Origin: Thermoleophilia bacterium
GTDB taxonomy: Bacteria > Actinomycetota > Thermoleophilia > Gaiellales > SKUG01
DNA length: 13,946 nt
Reading direction: 5' to 3'
Assembly: GCA_025964455.1 (NCBI GenBank)
Contig: JAOPYU010000354.1
Location: 1-13,946 of the forward strand
Every line of letters begins with the position of its first letter. Position 1 is the first letter of the stretch. A program made the translations under genes and the position numbers. Shown here piece by piece: positions 1-5,951 of the stretch. The notes below the pieces were generated by a model that searched no databases, was not told the origin of the DNA, and worked only from the letters and a program-made list of their open reading frames with translations.

Positions 1-2
1 CG

Positions 3-164
3 AGCGGGGCCAGTACTGCTCCCCGCGCGCCGGCTCCCGGCCGCACCCCGTCGCCGTGGCCGCGACCATCCCCGTCGTCGGGCAGCTCGGGAGCGGCAGG
101 CGGCAGCGGGACCGCGGTGGCGCCGCCGGCGCCTGCGGAGGGCGAGCTCGTGCCCGTCATCTAG
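3..164 (+). CDS. 3' end of an upstream gene, Pro/Ala/Ser-rich C-terminal tail (partial)
   Basis: Reading frame 3 is open from the left edge of the window to a TAG at 162-164. It gives about 53 residues rich in Pro, Ala, Ser and Gly, ending in GELVPVI. Most codons end in G or C, as in the real genes here, and the stop lies 22 nt before cdd, so this is plausibly the end of the preceding gene in the same operon. The tail looks disordered and has no recognisable domain, so the product cannot be named. The other two forward frames run past this point without matching a known gene and show poorer codon use. The call rests only on codon use and position, so it is tentative. Confidence 0.4.
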   Translation, partial: SGASTAPRAPAPGRTPSPWPRPSPSSGSSGAAGGSGTAVAPPAPAEGELVPVI

Positions 165-175
165 GCAGGCTCGAT

Positions 176-179
176 AGGA
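176..179 (+). promoter_or_regulatory. Ribosome binding site of cdd
   Basis: AGGA lies 7 nt before the ATG at 187 and fixes the cdd start. The same AGGATCTGGC string also precedes the GTG start at 8570. Confidence 0.5.
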
Positions 180-186
180 TCTGGCC

Positions 187-609
187 ATGTCCACAGGATT
201 CGCCATCGCAGGTGACGTCGAGGTCGAGCTCCGGGAGCTCGCCCGCGAGGCGTCGACCCGTGCGTACGTGCCGTATTCGAAGTTCCACGTGGGTGCCGCG
301 CTCCGCTACCCCGACGGGAGCGTCGTCACCGGCTGCAACGTGGAGAACGCCGCATACGGCGTGACCGTCTGTGCCGAGCGCACCGCGCTCGTGCGGTCGA
401 TCGCGGAAGGCCGCGACACGCACGAGATCACGCACATCGCCGTGCACGTGGACGGCCCCGAGGGTTCGCCGTGCGGGATGTGCCGGCAGACGCTCGTCGA
501 GCTCGCGCCGAATGCCACGATCACCTTCCTGCACGAGGGCCGCTACGTCTCCGGTCCCGTCATGTCGCTGCTGCCGGCCGCGTTCCTGCCGGGGGCGCTC
601 GAGCTGTGA
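187..609 (+). CDS. cdd: Cytidine deaminase
   Basis: Hydrolytic deaminase of the pyrimidine salvage pathway that converts cytidine and deoxycytidine to uridine and deoxyuridine in the cytoplasm. The 140-aa length fits the small homotetrameric class with three zinc cysteines. The substrate-binding TGCNVENAAYG lies at residues 48-58 (Asn51, Glu53). The CAE motif at 62-64 supplies zinc ligand Cys62 and the catalytic Glu64. PCGMCRQ at 95-101 supplies zinc ligands Cys96 and Cys99. No key residue is missing. The ATG has an AGGA site 7 nt upstream. The stop overlaps the GTG start of era by four bases, a coupling of cdd and era that is common in bacteria. The downstream DeoC-fold protein would make a nucleoside-salvage pair on paper, but its active site is lost. 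Confidence 0.95.
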   Translation: MSTGFAIAGDVEVELRELAREASTRAYVPYSKFHVGAALRYPDGSVVTGCNVENAAYGVTVCAERTALVRSIAEGRDTHEITHIAVHVDGPEGSPCGMCRQTLVELAPNATITFLHEGRYVSGPVMSLLPAAFLPGALEL

Positions 610-1553
610 GCGACAATCCGATCGATGCGTTCTTCGGCGCAGGCTCCACCGAAGCGTCCGTCCTGCGGAGCGGATTCATCGCCGTCGCCGGCCGACCGAA
701 CGCCGGCAAGTCCACGCTCGTGAACCGGATCGTCGGCCACCACGTCGCGATCGTGTCGCCCGTCGCGCAGACCACGCGCCGCATCGTTCGCGCCGTGGCC
801 CGACGCGACGACGCGCAGCTCGTCTTCGTCGACCTGCCCGGCAGCCAGAAGCCCATGGACCGCATGACCGCACGCATGCAGGAGGCGGTCGAACGTTCCT
901 TCCGCGACGTGGATGTCGTGCTGTGGGTGATCGATGCGCAGGAGCCCATCGGCTCGGGCGAGAAGATCGTCCGCGACCTGGTGTTCGGCGCCAAGCTGCC
1001 CGTCGTGATCGGGCTCAACAAGGTCGACCTGAGCAACCCGGTCGAGATCGCCGAGCGCATCAGCGAGGTCGTGCGCCTGCTGGCCGGGCGCGACTACCAC
1101 GCGCTCGTGCCGATCAGCGCCACGACCGGCGACGGGGTCGACCCGCTGCTCGACGAGCTGGCGGGGCTGCTGCCCGAAGGGCCCGCCTGGTTCGGCGACG
1201 ACGACGTGGTCGACATGCGAGACGAGGAGCGGATCGCCGAGTACGTGCGTGAAGCGACCCTCGCGCACCTGCGCGAGGAGCTCCCGCACGCGTCGGCGGT
1301 GACGGTCGACGAGCTGTTCCACGATCCCGACGACGGCAACCGGCTCCATGCCGAATGCACGATCTGGGTCGAGCGCGAGAGCCAGGTGGGGATCGTCGTC
1401 GGCAAGGGCGGCGAGCAGATCCGCGACATCGGTGTCGCGGCGCGCGGCATGATCGAGACCCAGCTCGGGACCAAGCTGCACCTGTCGCTGCGCGTGAAGG
1501 TTCGCAAGCATTGGCGCGACGATGCCACGTGGCTCGCCCGCGCCGGCTTGTAG
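606..1553 (+). CDS. era: GTPase Era, ribosome assembly factor
   Basis: Era binds GTP and the 3' end of 16S rRNA and assists maturation of the 30S subunit. The protein has 315 aa when started at the GTG overlapping the cdd stop, close to the usual 300. A longer open frame upstream lies inside cdd and is not used. The GTPase domain shows the P-loop GRPNAGKST (29-37), switch I QTTRR (55-59), a G3 motif DLPG (76-79), NKVD (138-141) and a SAT box in the G5 position. The C-terminal KH domain contains VGKGGEQIRDIG and ends in VKVRKHW. The G3 motif is DLPG where the family usually has DTPG; the invariant Asp and Gly remain, so the enzyme should be active. The small membrane protein gene starts 13 nt downstream. 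Confidence 0.95.
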   Translation: MSDNPIDAFFGAGSTEASVLRSGFIAVAGRPNAGKSTLVNRIVGHHVAIVSPVAQTTRRIVRAVARRDDAQLVFVDLPGSQKPMDRMTARMQEAVERSFRDVDVVLWVIDAQEPIGSGEKIVRDLVFGAKLPVVIGLNKVDLSNPVEIAERISEVVRLLAGRDYHALVPISATTGDGVDPLLDELAGLLPEGPAWFGDDDVVDMRDEERIAEYVREATLAHLREELPHASAVTVDELFHDPDDGNRLHAECTIWVERESQVGIVVGKGGEQIRDIGVAARGMIETQLGTKLHLSLRVKVRKHWRDDATWLARAGL

Positions 1554-1566
1554 CATGTGACGCCGC

Positions 1567-1923
1567 ATGGAGGACGACCCGGACACCCCGCGAGACGCCA
1601 CGCCGCCGCCCCATGAGCGGCGCGACGCGGCTGCGCGCGCGGGGGACCTGCAGCGCATGTCCGCCGAGGCCGACGATGCGACGTACGGCTCCACCCCGGA
1701 GGGGCGCACCATCGTCCCCGGCGTGCTGAGCGGCGACGTGGGTCCCAAGGGGACCGTCGCGTCGCAGCTGCGGTCGCTGAGCCGGCGCGAACGCTCCTCC
1801 TACGGCGAGGTGCCGCCCGGCTCCGTGTCGCCGGGCGGGTTCTGGATGCTGCTGCTGCCGATGCTCGCCGTCGCGGCCCTGCTGATCGGCGTGGTCGTGC
1901 TGCTCGGGTGGCTCCTGTCGTGA
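1567..1923 (+). CDS. Small protein with single C-terminal membrane segment, function unknown
   Basis: A 118-aa protein that I do not recognise. Residues 1-90 are hydrophilic, rich in Asp, Glu, Arg and Pro, and probably largely disordered. They include a conserved-looking patch EGRTIVPGVLSGDVGPKGTV (45-64). Residues 92-118 form one strongly hydrophobic stretch that reaches the C-terminus. There is no signal peptide, so this is a tail-anchored layout with the N-terminal part probably in the cytoplasm. The stop TGA shares four bases with the GTG start of the DeoC-like gene and the ATG is 13 nt after era, so it belongs to the same operon. No strong ribosome binding site is visible and translation may depend on coupling to era. 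Codon use matches the neighbours, which supports a real gene. Confidence 0.7.
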   Translation: MEDDPDTPRDATPPPHERRDAAARAGDLQRMSAEADDATYGSTPEGRTIVPGVLSGDVGPKGTVASQLRSLSRRERSSYGEVPPGSVSPGGFWMLLLPMLAVAALLIGVVVLLGWLLS

Positions 1924-2636
1924 CGGGGATCTCGATCGCCAAGAGCCTGGAGCTGCACCTGCTCCAGCCACTCGTCACGCGTGACGAGGTACGCGCGGGA
2001 TGCCTTCGGGCCGCAGACGCCCACCTCGCGTCCGTCTGCGTCTGGCCGGCCCACGTCGCGCTCGCTGCGAGCACGCTCGCGGGTCGCGACACGCGCGTGC
2101 GCGCCGCGATCGGGTTCCCCTACGGGCAGGAGACCGCGAGCGTGAAGCTCGCCGCCTGCGACCGTGCGCTCGCCGACGGCGCGCACGAGCTTGCGGTCAT
2201 GCTCGACCACTCCGCGCTCGCACCCGGTGGGGATCCAGCGGCGGCCCGTGTGGAGCTCGACCAGGTGCTCCAGCACGCGTGGTGGTCCGCGCTCAACGCC
2301 GCTCGTGGCCGCGCGGAGCTCACCGTGGTGCTGGAGACGACGATGCTCGACCTGCGCGAGCTCGCGCCGGTGTTCGAGCGCCTGCACGACACGCCGGCAG
2401 GATTCCTTCAGACCGGATCCGGGCACCAGCCGCGCGCGGTGACCGAACAGCACGTCCGGGCGCTGCGCGAGCTGCTGCCTGCCGACATCGCCATTGTCGC
2501 GGTCGGCGGTGTCGCGCAGTACGACGACGCCGAGGCGCTCGTGACCGCAGGAGCAGTACGGGTCGGCAGTGGCAGCGCGATTGCCATCATCGACCAGGAA
2601 CGTCACGCACGCGAGGTACGACAGATCACGCCATGA
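1920..2636 (+). CDS. DeoC-family (deoxyribose-phosphate aldolase-like) protein, catalytic residues lost
   Basis: The 238-aa protein aligns with deoxyribose-phosphate aldolase along its length. SVCVWPAHV (38-46) matches the family's AICIYPRF, IGFPYG (64-69) matches TNFPHG, and FLQTGSG (162-168) and AVGGV (194-198) match the two active-site strands. The chemistry is gone, however. The Schiff-base lysine (Lys167 of E. coli DeoC) is Gln164, the second lysine (Lys201) is Val193, and the proton-relay Asp102 is Ala92. The usual DHTLLKP is ELHLLQP. It should therefore not cleave deoxyribose 5-phosphate and is more likely a binding, regulatory or repurposed barrel. GTG 1920 is chosen because it overlaps the previous stop as GTGA; GTG 1908 is an alternative four codons upstream. 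The last codons overlap the next gene as ATGA. Automatic pipelines would probably call this deoC. Confidence 0.8.
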   Translation: MTGISIAKSLELHLLQPLVTRDEVRAGCLRAADAHLASVCVWPAHVALAASTLAGRDTRVRAAIGFPYGQETASVKLAACDRALADGAHELAVMLDHSALAPGGDPAAARVELDQVLQHAWWSALNAARGRAELTVVLETTMLDLRELAPVFERLHDTPAGFLQTGSGHQPRAVTEQHVRALRELLPADIAIVAVGGVAQYDDAEALVTAGAVRVGSGSAIAIIDQERHAREVRQITP

Positions 2637-3457
2637 GCGAGCTCACCGACGCCATCGAAACGACACGCCGCACGTGGAGCGACGCCGCGCCACTCGACCC
2701 GGATGCCCTTGGCGCCCAGGTTGTCGACGCCCCGCCGGTGCGATCGCTGAGCGAGGTGCTGAGCGCCGACGAGCTCGCCCTGGTGGTCGAGCCCAAGCGC
2801 GCCACCCGGCAGCGCGGCACGATCAACCCGGAGCTCGACGTGGCAGCCGTCGCCCGCGAGTGCGAGGCGGCTGGCGCCAGCGCGATCAGCGTCGTCACCG
2901 AGCCTCACCTGAGTGGCGGTTCGCTCGAGGACCTGCGCGCCGCGCGAGCCAACAGCAACGTTCCGGTCATCGCCCGCGACTTCGTGGTCGACGTGCGACA
3001 GGTCTACGCGCTGCGGGCCGCGGGCGCCGACGCGCTCATGCTCCCGGCGCACGTGCATGAGGACAGCGAGCCCGACGCGGACGATCGTCGCGACGACGAT
3101 CCGGACCGCACCGACACCCTCGCCGCCATCGTCAAGGCCGCGCACCGGCTCGGCATGGAGGTCGTGCTGTCGGTGACGACCGACGAGGAGCTCGCCTTCG
3201 CGATCGAGACCGACGTCGACGTGCTCAACATCGACAACCGTGACGAGCGCGGCGAGGTCGACGTCGAGCGGACGTTCGAGCTGCTCGCCGACGTCCCCGC
3301 CGGCTGGCCCGTGATCAGCGAATCGATCGCCCAGCTCGACCAGGTCGCCAAGCTCCATCGCGCCGGCGTCGACGCCCTGCTCCTCGACGAGGGCCACCTC
3401 GACACCGGCCTCACCAGCGCCCTGGCGGTCTACGCCGACGTCTCCCTCGACGCCTGA
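2633..3457 (+). CDS. TrpC-family (indole-3-glycerol-phosphate synthase-like) protein with altered active site
   Basis: A 274-aa barrel protein of the TrpC family. EPKRATRQRG (53-62) stands for the family's EIKRASPSKG, SGGSLEDL (94-101) for FGGSLEDL, ARDFVVD (114-120) for RKDFIID, and NIDNRD (199-204) for GINNRD. SES at 229-231 is kept. Against the S. solfataricus enzyme, Glu51, Lys53, Glu210 and Ser211 are conserved (Glu53, Lys55, Glu230, Ser231). The general acid Lys110 is Arg115, the general base Glu159 is Ser180 and Asn180 is Asp201. The C-terminal phosphate loop reads LLDEGHL in place of the usual IGxSLM. An acidic insert fills about 143-161. No trp genes are present. The start overlaps the preceding stop as ATGA. 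True synthase activity is doubtful; a diverged or lost function is more likely. Confidence 0.8.
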   Translation: MSELTDAIETTRRTWSDAAPLDPDALGAQVVDAPPVRSLSEVLSADELALVVEPKRATRQRGTINPELDVAAVARECEAAGASAISVVTEPHLSGGSLEDLRAARANSNVPVIARDFVVDVRQVYALRAAGADALMLPAHVHEDSEPDADDRRDDDPDRTDTLAAIVKAAHRLGMEVVLSVTTDEELAFAIETDVDVLNIDNRDERGEVDVERTFELLADVPAGWPVISESIAQLDQVAKLHRAGVDALLLDEGHLDTGLTSALAVYADVSLDA

Positions 3458-3476
3458 CGGGGCCCCCACTGATTTT

Positions 3477-3513
3477 GGTTACGTTAACCGGTCCGTGGCC
3501 GGCTAACGTAACC
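3477..3513. terminator. 15-bp stem-loop between convergent genes, probable bidirectional terminator or operator
   Basis: The arms 3477-3491 (GGTTACGTTAACCGG) and 3499-3513 (CCGGCTAACGTAACC) pair over 15 positions with one A/C mismatch and a 7-nt loop. The hairpin lies between the stop codons of the TrpC-like gene and the L,D-transpeptidase gene, where a shared terminator is expected. No run of T follows on either strand, and the outer ten pairs are AT-rich for this genome. A protein-binding palindrome is therefore an alternative. Confidence 0.55.
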
Positions 3514-3535
3514 AGATCCAAGGGGGAGGAGGCGC

Positions 3536-4825
3536 TCAGGCCTCGTCGACCCACGGGGCGACGTCGACGCCGCTCAGCTCGGGCACGTCCGTGCTGCTGC
3601 TGCGGCCGACGGAGGGTCGCGTGCTGGAGCCGCGCTCGTAGATGTAGATCGGCGTACCGACGGGCGAGCGACGGTAGAGCGTGGCGGCGATCCACATCGG
3701 CACGCGCACGCAGCCATGGCTCGCGGCTGACGTCGGCACGCTCGGGTAGCCGTGGATCGCGTAGGCGCCGGTGATCGACATCGACTTGTAGAGCAGGCTG
3801 CCGTACAGCGACGGCACCCAGTCGCCCTTCCATTGCACCTTCCAGCGTCCCGCCGGCGTGTTGCCGGTGACACCGGTGGAGACGTGCACGATCATGATCG
3901 GCTTGCCGCCCCGGACCTGCATGAGGATCTGGCGACCCTTGTCGATCTCGATGTGCAGGCCGGCGCTGCGGTCGCGCACGGCGACCGCCCGAGCGCTCAG
4001 GCGAGCCCAGTCGGACTGCTCGAAGGTCGTGGTCCGCGGCCGCCCGTACGCCTTGTGGAACGCAACGACCGAGTCACCCATGTGCCCGTCGTAGCGCGCG
4101 CCGCCCGGCACGAAGAAGCCGCGGAAGCGGAGCCCGGCGCGCAGCGACCGGTTCCACGACGCGTTCGAGCCAGCGCCGACGCGCGCACCGCGCACCGTGA
4201 AGCTGACCGTGCCGCCTCGCGCGCCGGCGAGGTCGCCCGAATCCGGCAGCACGAGCGTCGCGCGGAATCGTCCCACGCCGTTGGTGGGCAGCTTGGAGGA
4301 GACCACGCCGTCGTGGATGCGCGCCCGGACGGAGCCCGCCGCCCGCCCGCCGATCGAGAGCTCGATCCGGACGGGGCCGTCAGGGTAGGTTGCCGGCGCC
4401 ACGCGCCACGTCGCGCGCGTGCCGAGGAACGGATACAGCGCGCCCGCCGAGCGCGCGCCACCGAGCACCTTGGCAGCCACCACGACCTGCAGCTCGGCGC
4501 TCGATCCGCCGGTGCCGGTCAGCTGCGTCGCCCGCACGGGACCGCCCATGCGCGGGCTCCACGACACGGTCCATGCTCCCGTGGCGCTGGTGGTCGCCAC
4601 CGCACCCACCTGCACCCACGCGCCATCCACCTGCTGCTCGAGCCGGACCTGCTCGCCTGCCGCCGCCGGACTCACGCTGCCCGTCGCAGTCACGGTCGAG
4701 CCGACCACGATGCTGGCGGGCGCCACGGAGGTCAGCGTCGGCGCTGCGCTCGCAGCGGCAGGCAGCAACACGAGGAGGGACAGCGCCGAGAGCGCAACGA
4801 TCGGAAGTCGGCGGAACTGGAGCAT
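3536..4825 (-). CDS. Secreted L,D-transpeptidase (YkuD domain) with Ig-like and peptidoglycan-binding-like regions
   Basis: A cell-wall enzyme that forms 3-3 crosslinks in peptidoglycan through a cysteine thioester. It has 429 aa. Residues 1-28 are a signal peptide (FRRLP, a hydrophobic core, then ASAA). About 29-120 is an Ig-like beta domain (PTLTSVAPASIVVGSTVTAT). After a second beta-rich region, about 235-285 resembles a peptidoglycan-binding module (GDSVVAFHKAYGRPRT). The catalytic YkuD domain ends in HGYPSVPTSAASHGCVR, with His358, His370 and nucleophile Cys372 all present. A Ser-rich tail of about 30 residues follows. The pfkA stop is 32 nt upstream, so the genes could share a transcript. 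The start ATG directly precedes a good signal peptide. Confidence 0.9.
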   Translation of the reverse strand: MLQFRRLPIVALSALSLLVLLPAAASAAPTLTSVAPASIVVGSTVTATGSVSPAAAGEQVRLEQQVDGAWVQVGAVATTSATGAWTVSWSPRMGGPVRATQLTGTGGSSAELQVVVAAKVLGGARSAGALYPFLGTRATWRVAPATYPDGPVRIELSIGGRAAGSVRARIHDGVVSSKLPTNGVGRFRATLVLPDSGDLAGARGGTVSFTVRGARVGAGSNASWNRSLRAGLRFRGFFVPGGARYDGHMGDSVVAFHKAYGRPRTTTFEQSDWARLSARAVAVRDRSAGLHIEIDKGRQILMQVRGGKPIMIVHVSTGVTGNTPAGRWKVQWKGDWVPSLYGSLLYKSMSITGAYAIHGYPSVPTSAASHGCVRVPMWIAATLYRRSPVGTPIYIYERGSSTRPSVGRSSSTDVPELSGVDVAPWVDEA

Positions 4826-4857
4826 GCGGTTCGCTTTCGTGTGGTGATCCGTGCGCG

Positions 4858-5898
4858 TCAGCCCATGAAGGAGCGGACGAACTCGAAGGTGTCAGGGGGA
4901 ACGACGCGAGCGTCGCCCTCGGTGAGCTCCAGCGGTACCGCCAGGACATCGCGCCCGACCTGGGCGACGAGCTTGCCGAACTCGCCGCGATCGACCAGGT
5001 CCGCCGCGAGGAAACCGAACCGCGACGCGAGCGCCCGGTCGCGCGCAGTCGGCGGGCCGCCGCGCTGCACGTGGCCGAGGATCGTGACGCGCGTCTCGAA
5101 ACCGGTGAGCTGCTCGACCGCTCGGGCCACGTGGTGGGATACCCCGCCCAGCCGCGGATAGCCGTACGCGTCGAGCTCGTGGTCGACCGACACGCCGTCG
5201 AACAGCCCGGAGCTCGAGCGCAGGTCGTAGCCTTCGCCGACGACGATCAATGAGCTGTCGCGGCCCTGGCCGTGGCGCTTCGTGATGATCGAGGCTGCTT
5301 CCTCGACCGTCATGTCCATCTCGGGCAGCAGGATCACGTCCGCACCGCCGGCGATCCCGGCATACATCGCGAGCCAACCGGCGGTCCGGCCCATGACCTC
5401 GCACACCATGACGCGGTCGTGGCTCTCGGCCGTCGTCGCGAGCCGGTCGAGCGCCTCGGTGGCGATCGCGAGCGCGCTGTCGAACCCGACGGTCAGCTCG
5501 GTGCCGGGAAGGTCGTTGTCGATCGTCTTGGGCACGCCGACCACGGGCAGCCCGTGGTCGCGCCACATCGTGAGCGCGCCCTTCATCGTGCCCTCACCGC
5601 CGATCACGATGAGTGCGTCGATCTCGTGCTTCTTGAGGGTCGCCAGTGCCCGCTCGGGTCGATCCCCGCCGTGGGCCGGGTTGTCGCCCGACGATCGCAG
5701 GATCGTCCCGCCCTCGCGCATGATGCCGCGGATGACGTCGCGCGTGAGCGGCATCACGTCATCCTCGATCACGCCGCGCCAGCCGTAGGTGAAGCCGACG
5801 AGCTCGTGCCCGTGGTCCCAGCTACGCCGAGCGACCGAGGAGATGACTGCGTTGAGTCCGGGGCAGTCGCCGCCGCCGGTGAGGATGCCGATGCGCAT
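4858..5898 (-). CDS. pfkA: 6-phosphofructokinase, actinobacterial type
   Basis: Phosphorylates fructose 6-phosphate to fructose 1,6-bisphosphate, the committed step of glycolysis, in the cytoplasm. It has 346 aa, starting at MRIGILTGGGDCPGLN. GGEGT lies at 100-104, PKTIDND at 123-129 (the Asp residues are the catalytic base region) and VMGRTAGWLA further on. GHVQRGG in the C-terminal half binds substrate. In this family the residue after GGE/GGD decides the phosphoryl donor: Gly (Gly103 here) goes with ATP and Asp with pyrophosphate. Lys124 is found in pyrophosphate enzymes and also in Streptomyces-type ATP enzymes. I therefore predict ATP use. ATG 5898 is preferred over ATG 5907 because AGGA sits about 8 nt before it. 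The open frame extends much further upstream, antisense-like, into the PKD gene; that part is not coding. Confidence 0.93.
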   Translation of the reverse strand: MRIGILTGGGDCPGLNAVISSVARRSWDHGHELVGFTYGWRGVIEDDVMPLTRDVIRGIMREGGTILRSSGDNPAHGGDRPERALATLKKHEIDALIVIGGEGTMKGALTMWRDHGLPVVGVPKTIDNDLPGTELTVGFDSALAIATEALDRLATTAESHDRVMVCEVMGRTAGWLAMYAGIAGGADVILLPEMDMTVEEAASIITKRHGQGRDSSLIVVGEGYDLRSSSGLFDGVSVDHELDAYGYPRLGGVSHHVARAVEQLTGFETRVTILGHVQRGGPPTARDRALASRFGFLAADLVDRGEFGKLVAQVGRDVLAVPLELTEGDARVVPPDTFEFVRSFMG

Positions 5899-5951
5899 GC
5901 CGGTCATCCTACCCGCGGCGGTTGTCGAGCCACGATTCGGCAACACCACTC

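Noticed and set aside
543..1748. 401-codon minus-strand frame opposite era
   Set aside because: Antisense shadow of era, which has all GTPase and KH motifs on the plus strand.
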